In this document: positions 33,316 to 41,933 of the stretch, piece after piece
How positions within the stretch are numbered: the first letter of the stretch is position 1
Layout: the number at the start of each line of letters is the position of its first letter
Assembly (NCBI GenBank): GCA_015061665.1
Contig: SUWC01000016.1
Coordinates: 1-47,338, forward strand
DNA from: Lentisphaerota bacterium
Lineage (GTDB): Bacteria > Verrucomicrobiota > Kiritimatiellia > RFP12 > UBA1067
Direction: 5' to 3'
Length of the DNA stretch: 47,338 nt
The notes under the pieces: generated by a model
Seen by the model: only the letters and a program-made list of their open reading frames with translations
What the model was told of the DNA's origin: nothing
Database searches by the model: none
Translations under genes and position numbers: made by a program

Positions 33316-34356
33316 CTACGACCTCTTGTTCTTCGAGAGGAAATCAAGCTCGCTCATCACAGTTCCCGTGCCCTCCGCGACGGCGGAAAGCGGATCGTCT
33401 GCAACCATGACGGGAAGCCCCGTCTGCTGGGAAAGTAGCTTGTCCAGACCGCGAAGCTGCGAACTGCCGCCCGACAGCACAAGGCCGCGGTCGATCAGGT
33501 CTGCCGCAAGCTCGGGCTCGCACTTGTCGAGCGTGGACCTAACCGTGTCGACAATCATCGAGACGGGGTCCTTGAGCGCGGTTCTGATTTCCTCCGAGGT
33601 TATCGTCAAAGTCTTCGGCAACCCCGTCACAACATCCATGCCGCGCACCTCGTACGAGCCCTCCTCGCCCGTCGGAAACGCGCTGCCGATGTTGATCTTG
33701 ATGTCTTCCGCGGTACGCTCGCCGATCTGGAGATTGTACACGCGCTTTATGTGATTCCTTATGCAGTCGTCCATCGCGTCACCGCCGGCTGCGCGCTGGC
33801 TGTTCGAATGGACTATGCCCGCGAGTGATATGATCGCCACTTCGCATGTTCCGCCGCCGATGTCGACGATCATGGAGCCAGCAGGCTCCGAGACGGGAAG
33901 CCCCACGCCGATTGCGGCGGCCATGGGTTCCTCGATGAGGATCACGTCGCTCGCTCCAGCCTGAACGGCAGCGTCTTCGACGGCCCTCTTCTCGACTTCG
34001 GTAATTCCGCTGGGGACGGCTATGACCATCCTCGGGCGGGCCCACTTGAAGCTGCTCCAGATTCGCCTGGGGCAGACCTTGTTGATGAAATAGGCGATCA
34101 TCGCCTCGGTAATGTCGAAGTCGGCTATGACGCCGGACTTCATCGGCCTGATGGCGATGATGTTGCCGGGGGTCCTGCCAAGCATCTCCTTGGCCTCGTT
34201 GCCGACGGCCAAAACATTCTTGGAACCAGCCTGTATGGCGACAACGGAAGGCTCGCGGAGGACGATTCCGCGATCCTTCACGTACACGAGCGAGTTCGCC
34301 GTGCCTAGGTCAATGCCTATGTCAGTCGAGAATAAGGATCTGAGTTTTCCGAACAT
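33316..34356 (-). CDS. mreB: rod-shape determining actin homologue MreB
   Basis: ATG 34356 (MFGKLRSLFSTDIGIDLGT) has GAAGG 5 bp upstream and gives 346 aa, the usual size. A longer frame adding MKEGQ is less likely. Actin-fold motifs are clear: DIGIDLGTANS (phosphate 1), ADFDITEAMIAYF, EEPMAAAIGVGLPV, IVDIGGGTCEVAIIS (phosphate 2) and a late VLSGGSSQLRGLD (adenosine). The N-terminal amphipathic start would bind the membrane. MreB filaments organise side-wall synthesis in rod cells. It heads the operon that continues to lptD and has a strong sigma70-type promoter. Confidence 0.97.
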   Translation of the reverse strand: MFGKLRSLFSTDIGIDLGTANSLVYVKDRGIVLREPSVVAIQAGSKNVLAVGNEAKEMLGRTPGNIIAIRPMKSGVIADFDITEAMIAYFINKVCPRRIWSSFKWARPRMVIAVPSGITEVEKRAVEDAAVQAGASDVILIEEPMAAAIGVGLPVSEPAGSMIVDIGGGTCEVAIISLAGIVHSNSQRAAGGDAMDDCIRNHIKRVYNLQIGERTAEDIKINIGSAFPTGEEGSYEVRGMDVVTGLPKTLTITSEEIRTALKDPVSMIVDTVRSTLDKCEPELAADLIDRGLVLSGGSSQLRGLDKLLSQQTGLPVMVADDPLSAVAEGTGTVMSELDFLSKNKRS

Positions 34357-34392
34357 TTGGCCTTCTTTCATACTTCCACAACTACATACTAT

Positions 34393-34421
34393 ATTTTACG
34401 CAATCGGACGCAGAATGTCAA
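34393..34421 (-). promoter_or_regulatory. sigma70-type promoter of the mreB operon
   Basis: On the minus strand TTGACA (34416-34421), a 17-bp spacer and TAAAAT (34393-34398) form a near-consensus promoter about 37 bp before ATG 34356. Confidence 0.8.
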
Positions 34422-34424
34422 TAG

Positions 34425-34482
34425 CAAGGCGGACGCGGCAGTTTTGCCGCGCCCGCCTTCGCCCCGTCTGACGGGGTTGTGC
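34425..34482. terminator. hairpins between mreB and pckG, including 16-bp repeat copy 3
   Basis: A long stem has arms AAGGCGGGCGCGGCA and TGCCGCGTCCGCCTT around AAAC. It is built on GCGGCAGTTTTGCCGC (34435-34450), the third copy of the 16-bp repeat. A second hairpin, CCCCGTCAGACGGGG, lies next to it on the pckG side. They may end pckG transcription, although no T-tract follows. Confidence 0.5.
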
Positions 34483-34492
34483 ACGCCTTTCC

Positions 34493-36439
34493 TTACTTGG
34501 AAAGGGCTTCGGTGACCTGCGCGAGGATGCCGCGGAGAGCGGCAGGGACGCGGCGGGCGGCCTTGTTGACGGCCGTGGAGTCCTTGGAGGCCTTCGCGTC
34601 GTACTCGTCGTACGAGGCGCCGACCGTGGCGATCTCCTTCTTCCAGCCCTCGACGTCGACCTTGAGTATCTCCTTGAGGTCGTCTTCGACAACCTTGAAC
34701 TTGCCCTCGTTGTTGGCGAGGTCGATGTCTTCGAACTTCGGGAGGTTGCCAATCGCGGTCTCGTTCGCGGCGACCTTGCCGTCGATGCGCTGGCAGATCC
34801 ACTTCAGGACGCGGCTGTTGTCGCCGAATCCAGGCCACATGAAGCGACCGTCCTCGCCCTTGCGGAACCAGTTGACGAAGTAGATCTTCGGCAGGTTCGC
34901 GGGATTGGCGCTGGTGCGCTCCATCTCGAGCCAATGCTGGAAGTAGTCGGCGACGTTGTAGCCGAAGAACGGAAGCATCGCCATCGGGTCGCGACGGACC
35001 TGGCCGATGTTGTCCGCGATGACGGCGGCCGTGACCTCGGAGCCTGCGGCCGAGCCCATGAACACGCCGTGGGTCCAGCTCTTGGCCTCGTTCACCAGCG
35101 GGATGGTGCTGGGACGGCGTCCGCCGAAGAGGATCGCGTCGATCGGCACTCCGGTGGGCTTCTTGTTGAACTTGCCGTTGAAGCCATCCTTGTCGAGGAC
35201 GGGGCAGTTCACGGCGGGAGCCGTGAAGCGGGAGTTCTTGTGGGCTGCGACATAGCCGGCGGCCTTGACCTCGGCCTTCGTCATGCCGGGCTTCGGGCCC
35301 ATGCGCTTGGTGTCGTCCACGCAGCGGTAGCAGGGGTTGCCCTTCCAGTCGATGCCCTCTTCAGGGGCGTCGATGCCCATGTCTTCCCACCAGATGTCGC
35401 CGTTGGGCGTGAGAACGACATTCGTGAAGATCGTGTTCTTCTTGCAGGAGAGCAGGGCGTTCGGGTTGGAGTCGTTGGACGTTCCGGGCGCGACGCCGAA
35501 GAAGCCGTTCTCGGGGTTGATGGCGTAGAGACGCCCATCCTCGCCGGGCTTGAGCCACGCGATGTCGTCGCCGATCGTCTCGAGCTTCCAGCCGGGGAGC
35601 TTCGGAAGCATCATGGCGAGGTTGGTCTTGCCGCAGGCGGACGGGAACGCGGCCGTGACGTGGTATTTCTTCTTCTCGGGCGAGGTGAGGGTGAGGATGA
35701 GCATGTGCTCGGCCATCCAGCCCTGGTCCTTCGCGAGCTTCGAGGCGATGCGGAGCGCGAAGCACTTCTTGCCGAGGAGCGCGTTGCCGCCGTAGCCCGA
35801 GCCGAACGACCAGATCTCGCCGTCCTCCGGGAACTGCGTGATGTACTTGTCGTCGATCTTCTTGGCGCAGGGCCACGCGACGTCCTTCTGGCCCTTCTTG
35901 AGGGGAGCGCCGACGGAGTGGATGCAGGGGACGAACGCGCCGCCCTTGTCGAGGATCTTCATCACGGCGTCGCCTGTGCGGGTCATGATGTTCATGTTCA
36001 CGACGACGTAGGGCGAGTCGGTCACCTCGATGCCGTACTGGGTGATCGGGTTGCCGATCGGACCCATCGCGAAGGGGATGACGTACATGGTGCGGCCCTT
36101 CATGCAGCCCTTGTACTTCTTGAGCATCTCCTTCTTCATGACGTCGGGATCCTTCCAGTGGTTGGTGGGACCTGCGTCGATCTCCTTCTTGGAGCAGATG
36201 AACGTGCGGCCTTCAACGCGCGCGACGTCGCTCTCGTGCGAACGGGCGAGATAGCAGCCCGGACGGAGCTTCTGGTTGAGCTTGACGAACTGGCCCTTCT
36301 TGACCATCATCTCGCAGATATCAGTGTGCTCCTGCTTGGTGCCCTTGATCACGACAACCTTGTCGGGATCGCAGACCTTGACCCACTGATCAACCCACGC
36401 CTGAACCTTGGCGTTCTTGAACTTCGGCGTTTTAGCCAT
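34493..36439 (-). CDS. pckG: phosphoenolpyruvate carboxykinase (GTP)
   Basis: ATG 36439 (MAKTPKFK) has AGGAG 8 bp upstream. An ATG two codons earlier is too close to that site. The 648-aa protein is of the GTP family: RTMYVIPFAMGPIGNP near the start, SFGSGYGGNALLGKKC, the kinase loop FPSACGKTN (about 265-273) with its reactive Cys, ETIGDDIAWL and a guanine-binding region FGYNVADYFQHWL. It interconverts oxaloacetate and PEP. In anaerobes using succinate or propionate fermentation it often runs toward oxaloacetate, conserving GTP. The adjacent sodium-pumping decarboxylase genes on the other strand handle the same metabolite. Its promoter lies at 36490-36519. Confidence 0.96.
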   Translation of the reverse strand: MAKTPKFKNAKVQAWVDQWVKVCDPDKVVVIKGTKQEHTDICEMMVKKGQFVKLNQKLRPGCYLARSHESDVARVEGRTFICSKKEIDAGPTNHWKDPDVMKKEMLKKYKGCMKGRTMYVIPFAMGPIGNPITQYGIEVTDSPYVVVNMNIMTRTGDAVMKILDKGGAFVPCIHSVGAPLKKGQKDVAWPCAKKIDDKYITQFPEDGEIWSFGSGYGGNALLGKKCFALRIASKLAKDQGWMAEHMLILTLTSPEKKKYHVTAAFPSACGKTNLAMMLPKLPGWKLETIGDDIAWLKPGEDGRLYAINPENGFFGVAPGTSNDSNPNALLSCKKNTIFTNVVLTPNGDIWWEDMGIDAPEEGIDWKGNPCYRCVDDTKRMGPKPGMTKAEVKAAGYVAAHKNSRFTAPAVNCPVLDKDGFNGKFNKKPTGVPIDAILFGGRRPSTIPLVNEAKSWTHGVFMGSAAGSEVTAAVIADNIGQVRRDPMAMLPFFGYNVADYFQHWLEMERTSANPANLPKIYFVNWFRKGEDGRFMWPGFGDNSRVLKWICQRIDGKVAANETAIGNLPKFEDIDLANNEGKFKVVEDDLKEILKVDVEGWKKEIATVGASYDEYDAKASKDSTAVNKAARRVPAALRGILAQVTEALSK

Positions 36440-36489
36440 TGTCATTTCTCCTTATTTACCCTTTTTAGGGCATTCATTTATTGGGTATA

Positions 36490-36519
36490 AGTATATCAAA
36501 ACGGCGCGGGTGAAATCAA
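36490..36519 (-). promoter_or_regulatory. sigma70-type promoter of pckG
   Basis: TTGATT (36514-36519), an 18-bp spacer and TATACT (36490-36495) on the minus strand. The leader of about 45 nt contains a small GCCCTAAAAAGGGT hairpin before the ribosome-binding site. Confidence 0.6.
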
Positions 36520-36528
36520 TGTCGATTT

Positions 36529-36558
36529 TTGCCACAATCCACCCTTTTTTGATATAAT
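36529..36558 (+). promoter_or_regulatory. sigma70-type promoter of hisI-oadGAB
   Basis: TTGCCA (36529-36534), an 18-bp spacer and a perfect TATAAT (36553-36558) lie 29 bp before ATG 36588. It is back to back with the pckG promoter. Confidence 0.75.
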
Positions 36559-36587
36559 AGTATTCAAAACTTTCAAAAAGGCACATT

Positions 36588-37034
36588 ATGGGACAGCTTG
36601 AAGAATCTCTCGAGCTCACGCTCGATTTCACCAAACTCGAGAAAGTCGGCCGCCAGGTCGCCGACACGCGCGCGGCCGGAACCGCGTCTTGCGACCCCGG
36701 GGTGATACCCGTCGCGGTGCAGAACGCGGACACAAGGGAAGTCATCCTCGTCGCCTACACGAACGAGTTCGCGATGAAGGAGAGCTTTGCGAAGCGGAAG
36801 CTGATCCTGTGGTCCACGAGCCGCAACAAGCTGTGGTTCAAGGGCGAGACCTCCGGCGAGACGTTCGACCTCCTCGAGGCGTACGTCAACTGCGAGCAGA
36901 ACTCCCTCCTCTATATAGTGCGTCCCTGCAGGGGCGGCATCTGCCACACGAAGAACAAGGCCGGCGAGCCCCGCAACTGCTACTACCGCCGGATTGACTT
37001 CGACACGCTGAAGCTTACGAACATCAACGAATAA
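36588..37034 (+). CDS. hisI: phosphoribosyl-AMP cyclohydrolase-like protein (HisI)
   Basis: This 148-aa protein follows AAAAGG. The PRA-CH core is recognisable: VAYTNEFAMKESFAKRKLILWSTSRNKLWFKGETSG, then zinc ligands C102, C119 and C131 (GGICHTKN and RNCYYR). HisI opens the ring of phosphoribosyl-AMP in histidine synthesis. The canonical magnesium-binding Asp cluster (DCDxDxLL) reads N101-C-E-Q-N105, so all three Asp residues are changed. The protein is also about 25 residues longer at its N-terminus than minimal HisI. No other his gene is in the window, and it shares a promoter with the oad genes. It may be a divergent but working HisI or a relative with another role. Confidence 0.8.
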   Translation: MGQLEESLELTLDFTKLEKVGRQVADTRAAGTASCDPGVIPVAVQNADTREVILVAYTNEFAMKESFAKRKLILWSTSRNKLWFKGETSGETFDLLEAYVNCEQNSLLYIVRPCRGGICHTKNKAGEPRNCYYRRIDFDTLKLTNINE

Positions 37035-37056
37035 GAACAAAGCGGAGAGACAAAAA

Positions 37057-37281
37057 ATGGAAGTTCTCGGACAAGGCCTTGTGCTCATGCTCGCCGGCAT
37101 GGGCATCGTCTACGTATTCCTCTCGATCCTCATAGTCGTGACGAAGTGCACGATGGGGATCGTCGCGAGGTTCGACTCGATCCTCCCCCAGGAGGCCCCC
37201 AAGAAGGCACCCGCCGCGAAGAAGGCGGCGACCGACGACGACGCCAACATCGCCCTTGCGATAGCGGTAGCGCTCGGCTAG
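37057..37281 (+). CDS. oadG: oxaloacetate decarboxylase gamma subunit (OadG-like)
   Basis: This 74-aa protein has one N-terminal membrane helix (about 8-29: GLVLMLAGMGIVYVFLSILI, typical of OadG). An Ala/Pro/Lys-rich linker follows, then a short C-terminal segment DDDANIALAIAVALG, which in family members binds zinc or the alpha subunit. OadG anchors and assembles the sodium-translocating decarboxylase. It starts 22 bp after hisI and is followed by a stem-loop and oadA, so position strongly supports the call despite the small size. Confidence 0.88.
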   Translation: MEVLGQGLVLMLAGMGIVYVFLSILIVVTKCTMGIVARFDSILPQEAPKKAPAAKKAATDDDANIALAIAVALG

Positions 37282-37292
37282 AGGATTGCGGG

Positions 37293-37333
37293 CGGTTGGT
37301 TCGACTGCTGTCGACCGCAGTCGGCGACAACCG
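37293..37333 (+). promoter_or_regulatory. nested stem-loop between oadG and oadA
   Basis: CGGTTG (37293-37298) pairs with CAACCG (37328-37333), and inside it GACTGC (37303-37308) pairs with GCAGTC (37317-37322). It lies 55 bp before the oadA start within the transcript. It may set the relative amounts of subunits by RNA processing or partial termination. No T-tract follows. Confidence 0.5.
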
Positions 37334-37387
37334 GATGCAACAGAAGATTTAACCACAAGACAACGACAACCTAAAGGCAAAACAACC

Positions 37388-39214
37388 ATGGCCAAGAAAA
37401 CAGTAAAGTTCATGCTCACCGCCTTCCGCGACGGCTTCCAGTCCGTCGTCGGCGCGCGAGTCCTCTCAAAAGACTTCCTCCCCTGCGTAGAGGAGGCCTA
37501 CCAGGCGGGCGTCCGCTGGTTCGAGGCAGGCGGCGGCGCGCGCTTCCAGAGCTGCTACTTCTACTGCCAGGAGGATGCGTTCGACGTTATGGACAAGTTC
37601 CGCGCGGCCGCTCCCGAAGCCGACCTCCAGACGCTCTCGCGCGGCGTGAACGTCGTCGGCCTGGAGTCCCAGCCCAGCGACATGATCAAGCTCCACGCCC
37701 AGATGTTCAAGAAACACGGCATGAGCTCGATCCGCAACTTCGACGCCCTCAACGACGTCAACAACCTCAAGTGGTCGGGTCAGTGCATCCACGACGCGGG
37801 GCTCAACCACGAGGTCGTAGTCACGATGATGGGCCTTCCCCCCGGAATCGACAACAAGGGCACGCACACCCCCGACTTCTACCGCGACCGCCTGAAGATG
37901 ATCATGGACGCGGGAATCCCCTTCGACCGCGTCTGCTTCAAGGACGCCTCCGGAACCTCCACGCCCTCCACCGTCTACTGGACGATGAAGAAGGCGCGCG
38001 AACTCCTCGGCAAGGACGTCCACATCCAGTTCCACTCCCACGAGACGGCCGGCAACGGCGTCGCGTGCTACCTCGCGGCCCTGCGCGGCGGAGCCGACGG
38101 CCTTGACCTCTCGATGGCCCCGATGAGCGGCGGAACCTGCCAGCCCGACATCATCACGATGTGGCACTGCCTCGACGGAGACGACGAGTTCGAGTTCGAC
38201 TTCGACATCAACAAGATCAAGAAGGCCGAGGACTCCTTCAAGAACGCGATGAAGAAGTACTTCCTCCCGCCGGAGGCCATGAGCGTCAACCCGCAGATCG
38301 TGTGGAGCCCGATGCCCGGCGGCGCGCTGACCGCGAACACCCAGATGCTCCGCGACAACAACATGATGGACAAGTACGACGACATGATCGCGGAGATGTA
38401 CGACTGCGTGCGCCTCGGCGGCTTCGGCACGTCCGTCACGCCCGTCTCGCAGTTCTACGCGCAGCAGGCCATCCAGAACGTCATGTTCGGCAAGTTCAAG
38501 AAGTTCGCGCCCGGCTACGCCAAGATGGTCCTCGGCTACTTCGGCAAGACGCCCGTCCCGCCGGATCCCGAGATCGTGAAGAAGGCCAGCGAGTTCATGG
38601 CTTCCAACGAGCTCACCAAGCCCTACTCCGAGCCCACGACGAAGACGGTGCTCGAGCTCAACGACTCCGACCCCAACAAGGGCGGCGCAGTCGCGAAGAA
38701 GGCGCTTGAGGACGCCGGACTGCCCGTAACCGACGAGAACATCTTCATCGCCGCGGCCTGCAAGGAAAAGGGAATCCTCTTCCTCAAGGACCCGTCCAAG
38801 GCCCCGATGGGATGCCGCTTCGCCGAGGCGGAGGGCGCAAAGGCCGCCCCCTCCAAGGAAGGCGTCACCGTCACGATCAACGGCAAGGCGTACGGCGTCA
38901 AGATCACCGGGGACGGCAAAGCCGTCGTCAACGGCAAGGAGGTCGCGTTCAAGAGCGAGGCAGGCGTCAAAGCCGCCGCCCCCGCAGCGGCCGCTCCCGC
39001 CGGCGGGACCGAGGTCAAGGCCCCGGTCCCCGGAACGATCCTCCGCGTCACCGCCCAGAGCGGTACCGCCGTCTCCAAGGGCGACGAGATCCTCGTCATG
39101 GACGTCATGAAGATGGAGACTCCCGTCACAGCTCCCTGCGACGGCACGGTAACGCTCTCCGTCGGCGCGACGGACAAGGTCGCCACCGGCGACGTTCTCG
39201 CCGTGATCGGCTAA
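37388..39214 (+). CDS. oadA: sodium pump decarboxylase alpha subunit (oxaloacetate decarboxylase / pyruvate carboxylase B type), biotinylated
   Basis: ATG 37388 follows AAAGG. Upstream in-frame codons come from the stem-loop region and are not used. The 608-aa protein has a TIM-barrel carboxyltransferase domain (about 5-300: FRDGFQSVVGARV, FKDASGTSTPSTV, HSHETAGNGVA), the conserved carboxylase domain (about 300-470) and an Ala/Pro linker. A biotinyl domain has K575 in MDVMKMETP. It transfers CO2 from oxaloacetate to biotin. The decarboxylation of carboxybiotin by OadB then drives sodium export. DGFQS replaces the more usual D-A-x-Q-S at the active site. The acceptor could be oxaloacetate or a related beta-keto or acyl-CoA substrate. 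The nearby PEP carboxykinase favours oxaloacetate. Confidence 0.92.
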   Translation: MAKKTVKFMLTAFRDGFQSVVGARVLSKDFLPCVEEAYQAGVRWFEAGGGARFQSCYFYCQEDAFDVMDKFRAAAPEADLQTLSRGVNVVGLESQPSDMIKLHAQMFKKHGMSSIRNFDALNDVNNLKWSGQCIHDAGLNHEVVVTMMGLPPGIDNKGTHTPDFYRDRLKMIMDAGIPFDRVCFKDASGTSTPSTVYWTMKKARELLGKDVHIQFHSHETAGNGVACYLAALRGGADGLDLSMAPMSGGTCQPDIITMWHCLDGDDEFEFDFDINKIKKAEDSFKNAMKKYFLPPEAMSVNPQIVWSPMPGGALTANTQMLRDNNMMDKYDDMIAEMYDCVRLGGFGTSVTPVSQFYAQQAIQNVMFGKFKKFAPGYAKMVLGYFGKTPVPPDPEIVKKASEFMASNELTKPYSEPTTKTVLELNDSDPNKGGAVAKKALEDAGLPVTDENIFIAAACKEKGILFLKDPSKAPMGCRFAEAEGAKAAPSKEGVTVTINGKAYGVKITGDGKAVVNGKEVAFKSEAGVKAAAPAAAAPAGGTEVKAPVPGTILRVTAQSGTAVSKGDEILVMDVMKMETPVTAPCDGTVTLSVGATDKVATGDVLAVIG

Positions 39215-39235
39215 GGCTAGCGAAAGGATCAGACA

Positions 39236-40822
39236 ATGAAACGCTTTGCACTTGCCATATTCGCCGTCGCCGTCGCGTTCTGCGCGTCGGCCGAAGGCGA
39301 CTGGCGCGACACGCTCGCAAAGGTGAAGAACCTTTCGGCCGACACCGGCATCTCCGGCTTCATGAGGAAGACGGCGCCCGACTACATCACGGGCGACTTC
39401 GCCGCGAAGGATGCGGACGGAAACTGGACGGACAGGCCTGCTGCGCCTGACCTGAGCAGGAAGTTCAATCCGCGCGGCGACTTCGTCAACCGCAACGGCT
39501 TCTGGGTCGTCGACGCCACGCAGGCCAAGACGCTCTCCACCCCCAAGCACGAGGTGAAGGTCGGCGACTGGATCGGCGGATACTTCGACGACGCCGGCTC
39601 GTTCGTTCGCGGACACGAGGTCAAGACTCTCTTCGGCATGCCCTACGGCGTCGGACAGCTCATCATGATCCCGCTCTGCCTGATCATGATCTACCTCGCG
39701 ATCGTCAAGGGGTTCGAGCCGCTGCTCCTCCTGCCGATCGGCTTCGGCGGACTCCTCGCCAACTGCCCGCTCGGCGGCGTCACCGCGCCCGCGATGATGC
39801 ATGACGGACTCGTCACGTTCCTCGCGAACGGGCTCCCCGTCATGAAAGGCGGCATCATCGAGCCCGGCGGATTCCTCTACTACTTCTTCCACTTCGGCAT
39901 CGACACGGGCGTGTTCCCGATCATGATCTTCATGGGCGTGGGCGCGATGACCGACTTCGGACCGCTCATCGCCAACCCGAAGACGGCCCTCCTCGGCGGC
40001 GCCGCGCAGTTCGGAATCTTCTTCGCGCTCTTCGGAGCGCTCGGACTCGCCGCGCTCTTCGGAGCCGACTTCTTCGGCGGCGTCGATCCCATGAAGGCGG
40101 CAGCCTCGATCGGAATCATCGGCGGAGCCGACGGCCCGACCGCAATCTGGCTCACCTCGCGCCTCGCGCCTGACCTGCTCGGCGCGATCGCAGTCGCGGC
40201 GTACAGCTACATGGCGCTCGTCCCGATCATCCAGCCGCCGATCATGAACGCGCTCACCACCAAGAACGAGCGCCTCATCAAGATGCCGCCGCTCAGGGAG
40301 GTCAAGAAGATCGAGAAGATATGCTTCCCGCTGATCGTGCTCCTCCTCTGCGCCGTGCTCCTGCCGTCCGCCGTGCCGCTCATCGGCGCGCTCATGCTCG
40401 GCAACCTCGCCAAGGAGGCAGGCCCCTCCGTAGCGCGCATCTCGGACACGATGTCCAACGCGCTCATCAACATCGTTACGATCATGCTCGGACTCTCCGT
40501 CGGCTCCAAGCTCGCCTGCGAGAAGTTCCTCTCCGGCACGACCCTCGGCATCCTCGCGCTCGGCCTCTGCGCGTTCTGCGTCGGAACGGCCGCAGGCGTG
40601 ATCATGGCCAAGATAATGAACCTCCTCTCCAAGGAGAAGGTCAACCCGCTCATCGGCTCCGCCGGCGTCTCGGCCGTCCCGATGGCCGCGCGCGTCTCCA
40701 ACAAGGTCTCGCTCTCCAACGACCCGACGAACTTCATTCTCATGCAGGCCATGGGACCGAACGTATCGGGAGTCATCGGCTCGGCGGTCGTTGCAGGCGT
40801 TCTCTACACGCTCTGCAAGTAA
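39236..40822 (+). CDS. oadB: sodium-translocating decarboxylase beta subunit (OadB) with a secreted-type N-terminal extension
   Basis: This 528-aa protein is larger than typical OadB (375-435 aa). The C-terminal ~390 residues are the polytopic pump: [54 protein letters not shown] with the sodium-site Asp, and [16 protein letters not shown]. Residues 1-20 look like a signal peptide ([21 protein letters not shown]). Residues 21-135 form a soluble segment of unknown fold before the first pump helix. The pump decarboxylates carboxybiotin and moves sodium outwards. The extension would lie in the periplasm. It begins 22 bp after oadA, and a clear terminator follows. Confidence 0.92.
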   Translation: MKRFALAIFAVAVAFCASAEGDWRDTLAKVKNLSADTGISGFMRKTAPDYITGDFAAKDADGNWTDRPAAPDLSRKFNPRGDFVNRNGFWVVDATQAKTLSTPKHEVKVGDWIGGYFDDAGSFVRGHEVKTLFGMPYGVGQLIMIPLCLIMIYLAIVKGFEPLLLLPIGFGGLLANCPLGGVTAPAMMHDGLVTFLANGLPVMKGGIIEPGGFLYYFFHFGIDTGVFPIMIFMGVGAMTDFGPLIANPKTALLGGAAQFGIFFALFGALGLAALFGADFFGGVDPMKAAASIGIIGGADGPTAIWLTSRLAPDLLGAIAVAAYSYMALVPIIQPPIMNALTTKNERLIKMPPLREVKKIEKICFPLIVLLLCAVLLPSAVPLIGALMLGNLAKEAGPSVARISDTMSNALINIVTIMLGLSVGSKLACEKFLSGTTLGILALGLCAFCVGTAAGVIMAKIMNLLSKEKVNPLIGSAGVSAVPMAARVSNKVSLSNDPTNFILMQAMGPNVSGVIGSAVVAGVLYTLCK

Positions 40823-40842
40823 CATAACCGCAAACAGTAAAG

Positions 40843-40885
40843 TCCGGAAGGCTGGGCGCAAGCCTGTCCTTCCGGATTTTCTTTT
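40843..40885 (+). terminator. intrinsic terminator after oadB
   Basis: TCCGGAAGG (40843-40851) pairs with CCTTCCGGA (40868-40876), and the T-rich tract TTTTCTTTT follows at 40877-40885. It lies 22 bp before the next gene. Confidence 0.92.
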
Positions 40886-40906
40886 CCCAGAAAGGAACAT
40901 CCCCGA

Positions 40907-41194
40907 ATGAGCTACCTGACAGCTAGACCCGACGGAGTCGTCATCAACGTAAAGGCGCAGCCACGCTCGTCAAAGGCTGGGCTGGACGGACTCCTCGGCG
41001 ACGCCGTAAAGGTCAAGATCCGCTGCGCACCGGTGGACGGCAAGGCCAACAAGGAGCTAGTGGAGACGCTCGCCGACGCATTCGACCTGCCGAAGAGCCG
41101 CGTCTCGTTCCTCTCGGGCGAAACAGGGCGCAACAAGCGCCTCCTTCTAGAGGGGCTTACGGAGGAGCAGGTCAGAAAGGTCATTGGACAATGA
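40907..41194 (+). CDS. DUF167 family protein (YggU-like)
   Basis: This 95-aa protein carries the family core [43 protein letters not shown] and [18 protein letters not shown]. The fold is a small alpha/beta domain and the biochemical role is unknown. An AAAGGAA site precedes the ATG. Its TGA overlaps the next start as ATGA, so it is probably co-translated with coaB. The association with coaB is not one that explains its function. Confidence 0.9.
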   Translation: MSYLTARPDGVVINVKAQPRSSKAGLDGLLGDAVKVKIRCAPVDGKANKELVETLADAFDLPKSRVSFLSGETGRNKRLLLEGLTEEQVRKVIGQ

Positions 41195-41892
41195 AGCGCC
41201 CTTCCACGCGTCTTTCGGGGCCTGTCCCCAAGATTAGGTTCATCATAACCGCCGGACCGACCCGCGAATTCATCGACCCCGTCCGCTTCATCTCCAACCC
41301 GTCGACAGGCAAGATGGGCTTTGCAATAGCAAGGGCGGCCGCATCGCGCGGACACAAGGTCCGTCTCATAGCAGGTCCCGTCGCGCTGAAAACGCCGAAG
41401 AACGTCCTGAGAACCGACGTCGTCTCTGCGCGCGACATGCTCGGCGCCGTCCTTTCCGCGCTGGCCGAAGCAAGGAGTGCCCCCGTTGTGCTTATCTCCA
41501 CCGCAGCTATAGCGGACTGGCGTCCAGCTGAATGCGCGGCGAAGAAACTCAAGAAGTCGCAGATGGACGGCGTACTGCGCCTTGTCCGCAACCCAGACGT
41601 ACTGAAGACAGTCTCCGCCCAGATCGCGCGACAAGGCTCGTCAAATATGGTCAGGCTCGTCGGCTTCGCGGCGGAAACCGGTGACGCCCTTCCCGAAGCG
41701 CGGCGGAAGTGCCGCGAAAAGGGGCTTTACATGATCGTCGCGAACGACGTCACGGAAAAAGGAGCAGGGTTCGGGACGGACACGAACCGCGTCGCGCTTC
41801 TAATGGCGAACGGCGAAGTCGAGTGTCTTCCCCTGATGTCCAAGCTGGCGGTCGCAAGGCGAATCATCCGCAAATGCGAGGCCTTCGCGTAG
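41191..41892 (+). CDS. coaB: phosphopantothenate-cysteine ligase domain protein (CoaB, stand-alone)
   Basis: This 233-aa protein matches the CoaB half of Dfp/Coa[27 protein letters not shown] (nucleotide and substrate binding), [16 protein letters not shown] and VANDVT-like [10 protein letters not shown], all in the expected order. The CoaC decarboxylase half is absent, so CoaC should be a separate gene elsewhere. The enzyme joins cysteine to 4'-phosphopantothenate for coenzyme A. The first 14 residues ([14 protein letters not shown]) are extra, and their DNA contains GGGGCCTGTCCCC, close to the GGGGTCTGTCCCC downstream of lptD. A repeat may have been added at the start of the gene. It overlaps the DUF167 gene by 4 bp and converges with tex. 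Confidence 0.88.
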   Translation: MKRPSTRLSGPVPKIRFIITAGPTREFIDPVRFISNPSTGKMGFAIARAAASRGHKVRLIAGPVALKTPKNVLRTDVVSARDMLGAVLSALAEARSAPVVLISTAAIADWRPAECAAKKLKKSQMDGVLRLVRNPDVLKTVSAQIARQGSSNMVRLVGFAAETGDALPEARRKCREKGLYMIVANDVTEKGAGFGTDTNRVALLMANGEVECLPLMSKLAVARRIIRKCEAFA

Positions 41893-41933
41893 AAGCAAAT
41901 GCCGCAAGGACACCCGGGGCTGACGAATAGCCG

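Noticed and set aside
34934..36490. 518-codon plus-strand frame opposite pckG
   Set aside because: Same antisense-shadow character. The pckG motifs on the minus strand are unambiguous.
37466..40900. 1144-codon open frame on the minus strand opposite oadA/oadB
   Set aside because: Composition is dominated by Arg, Glu, Asp, Val and His with no domain pattern. It is the antisense shadow of GC-rich codons in two clear genes.
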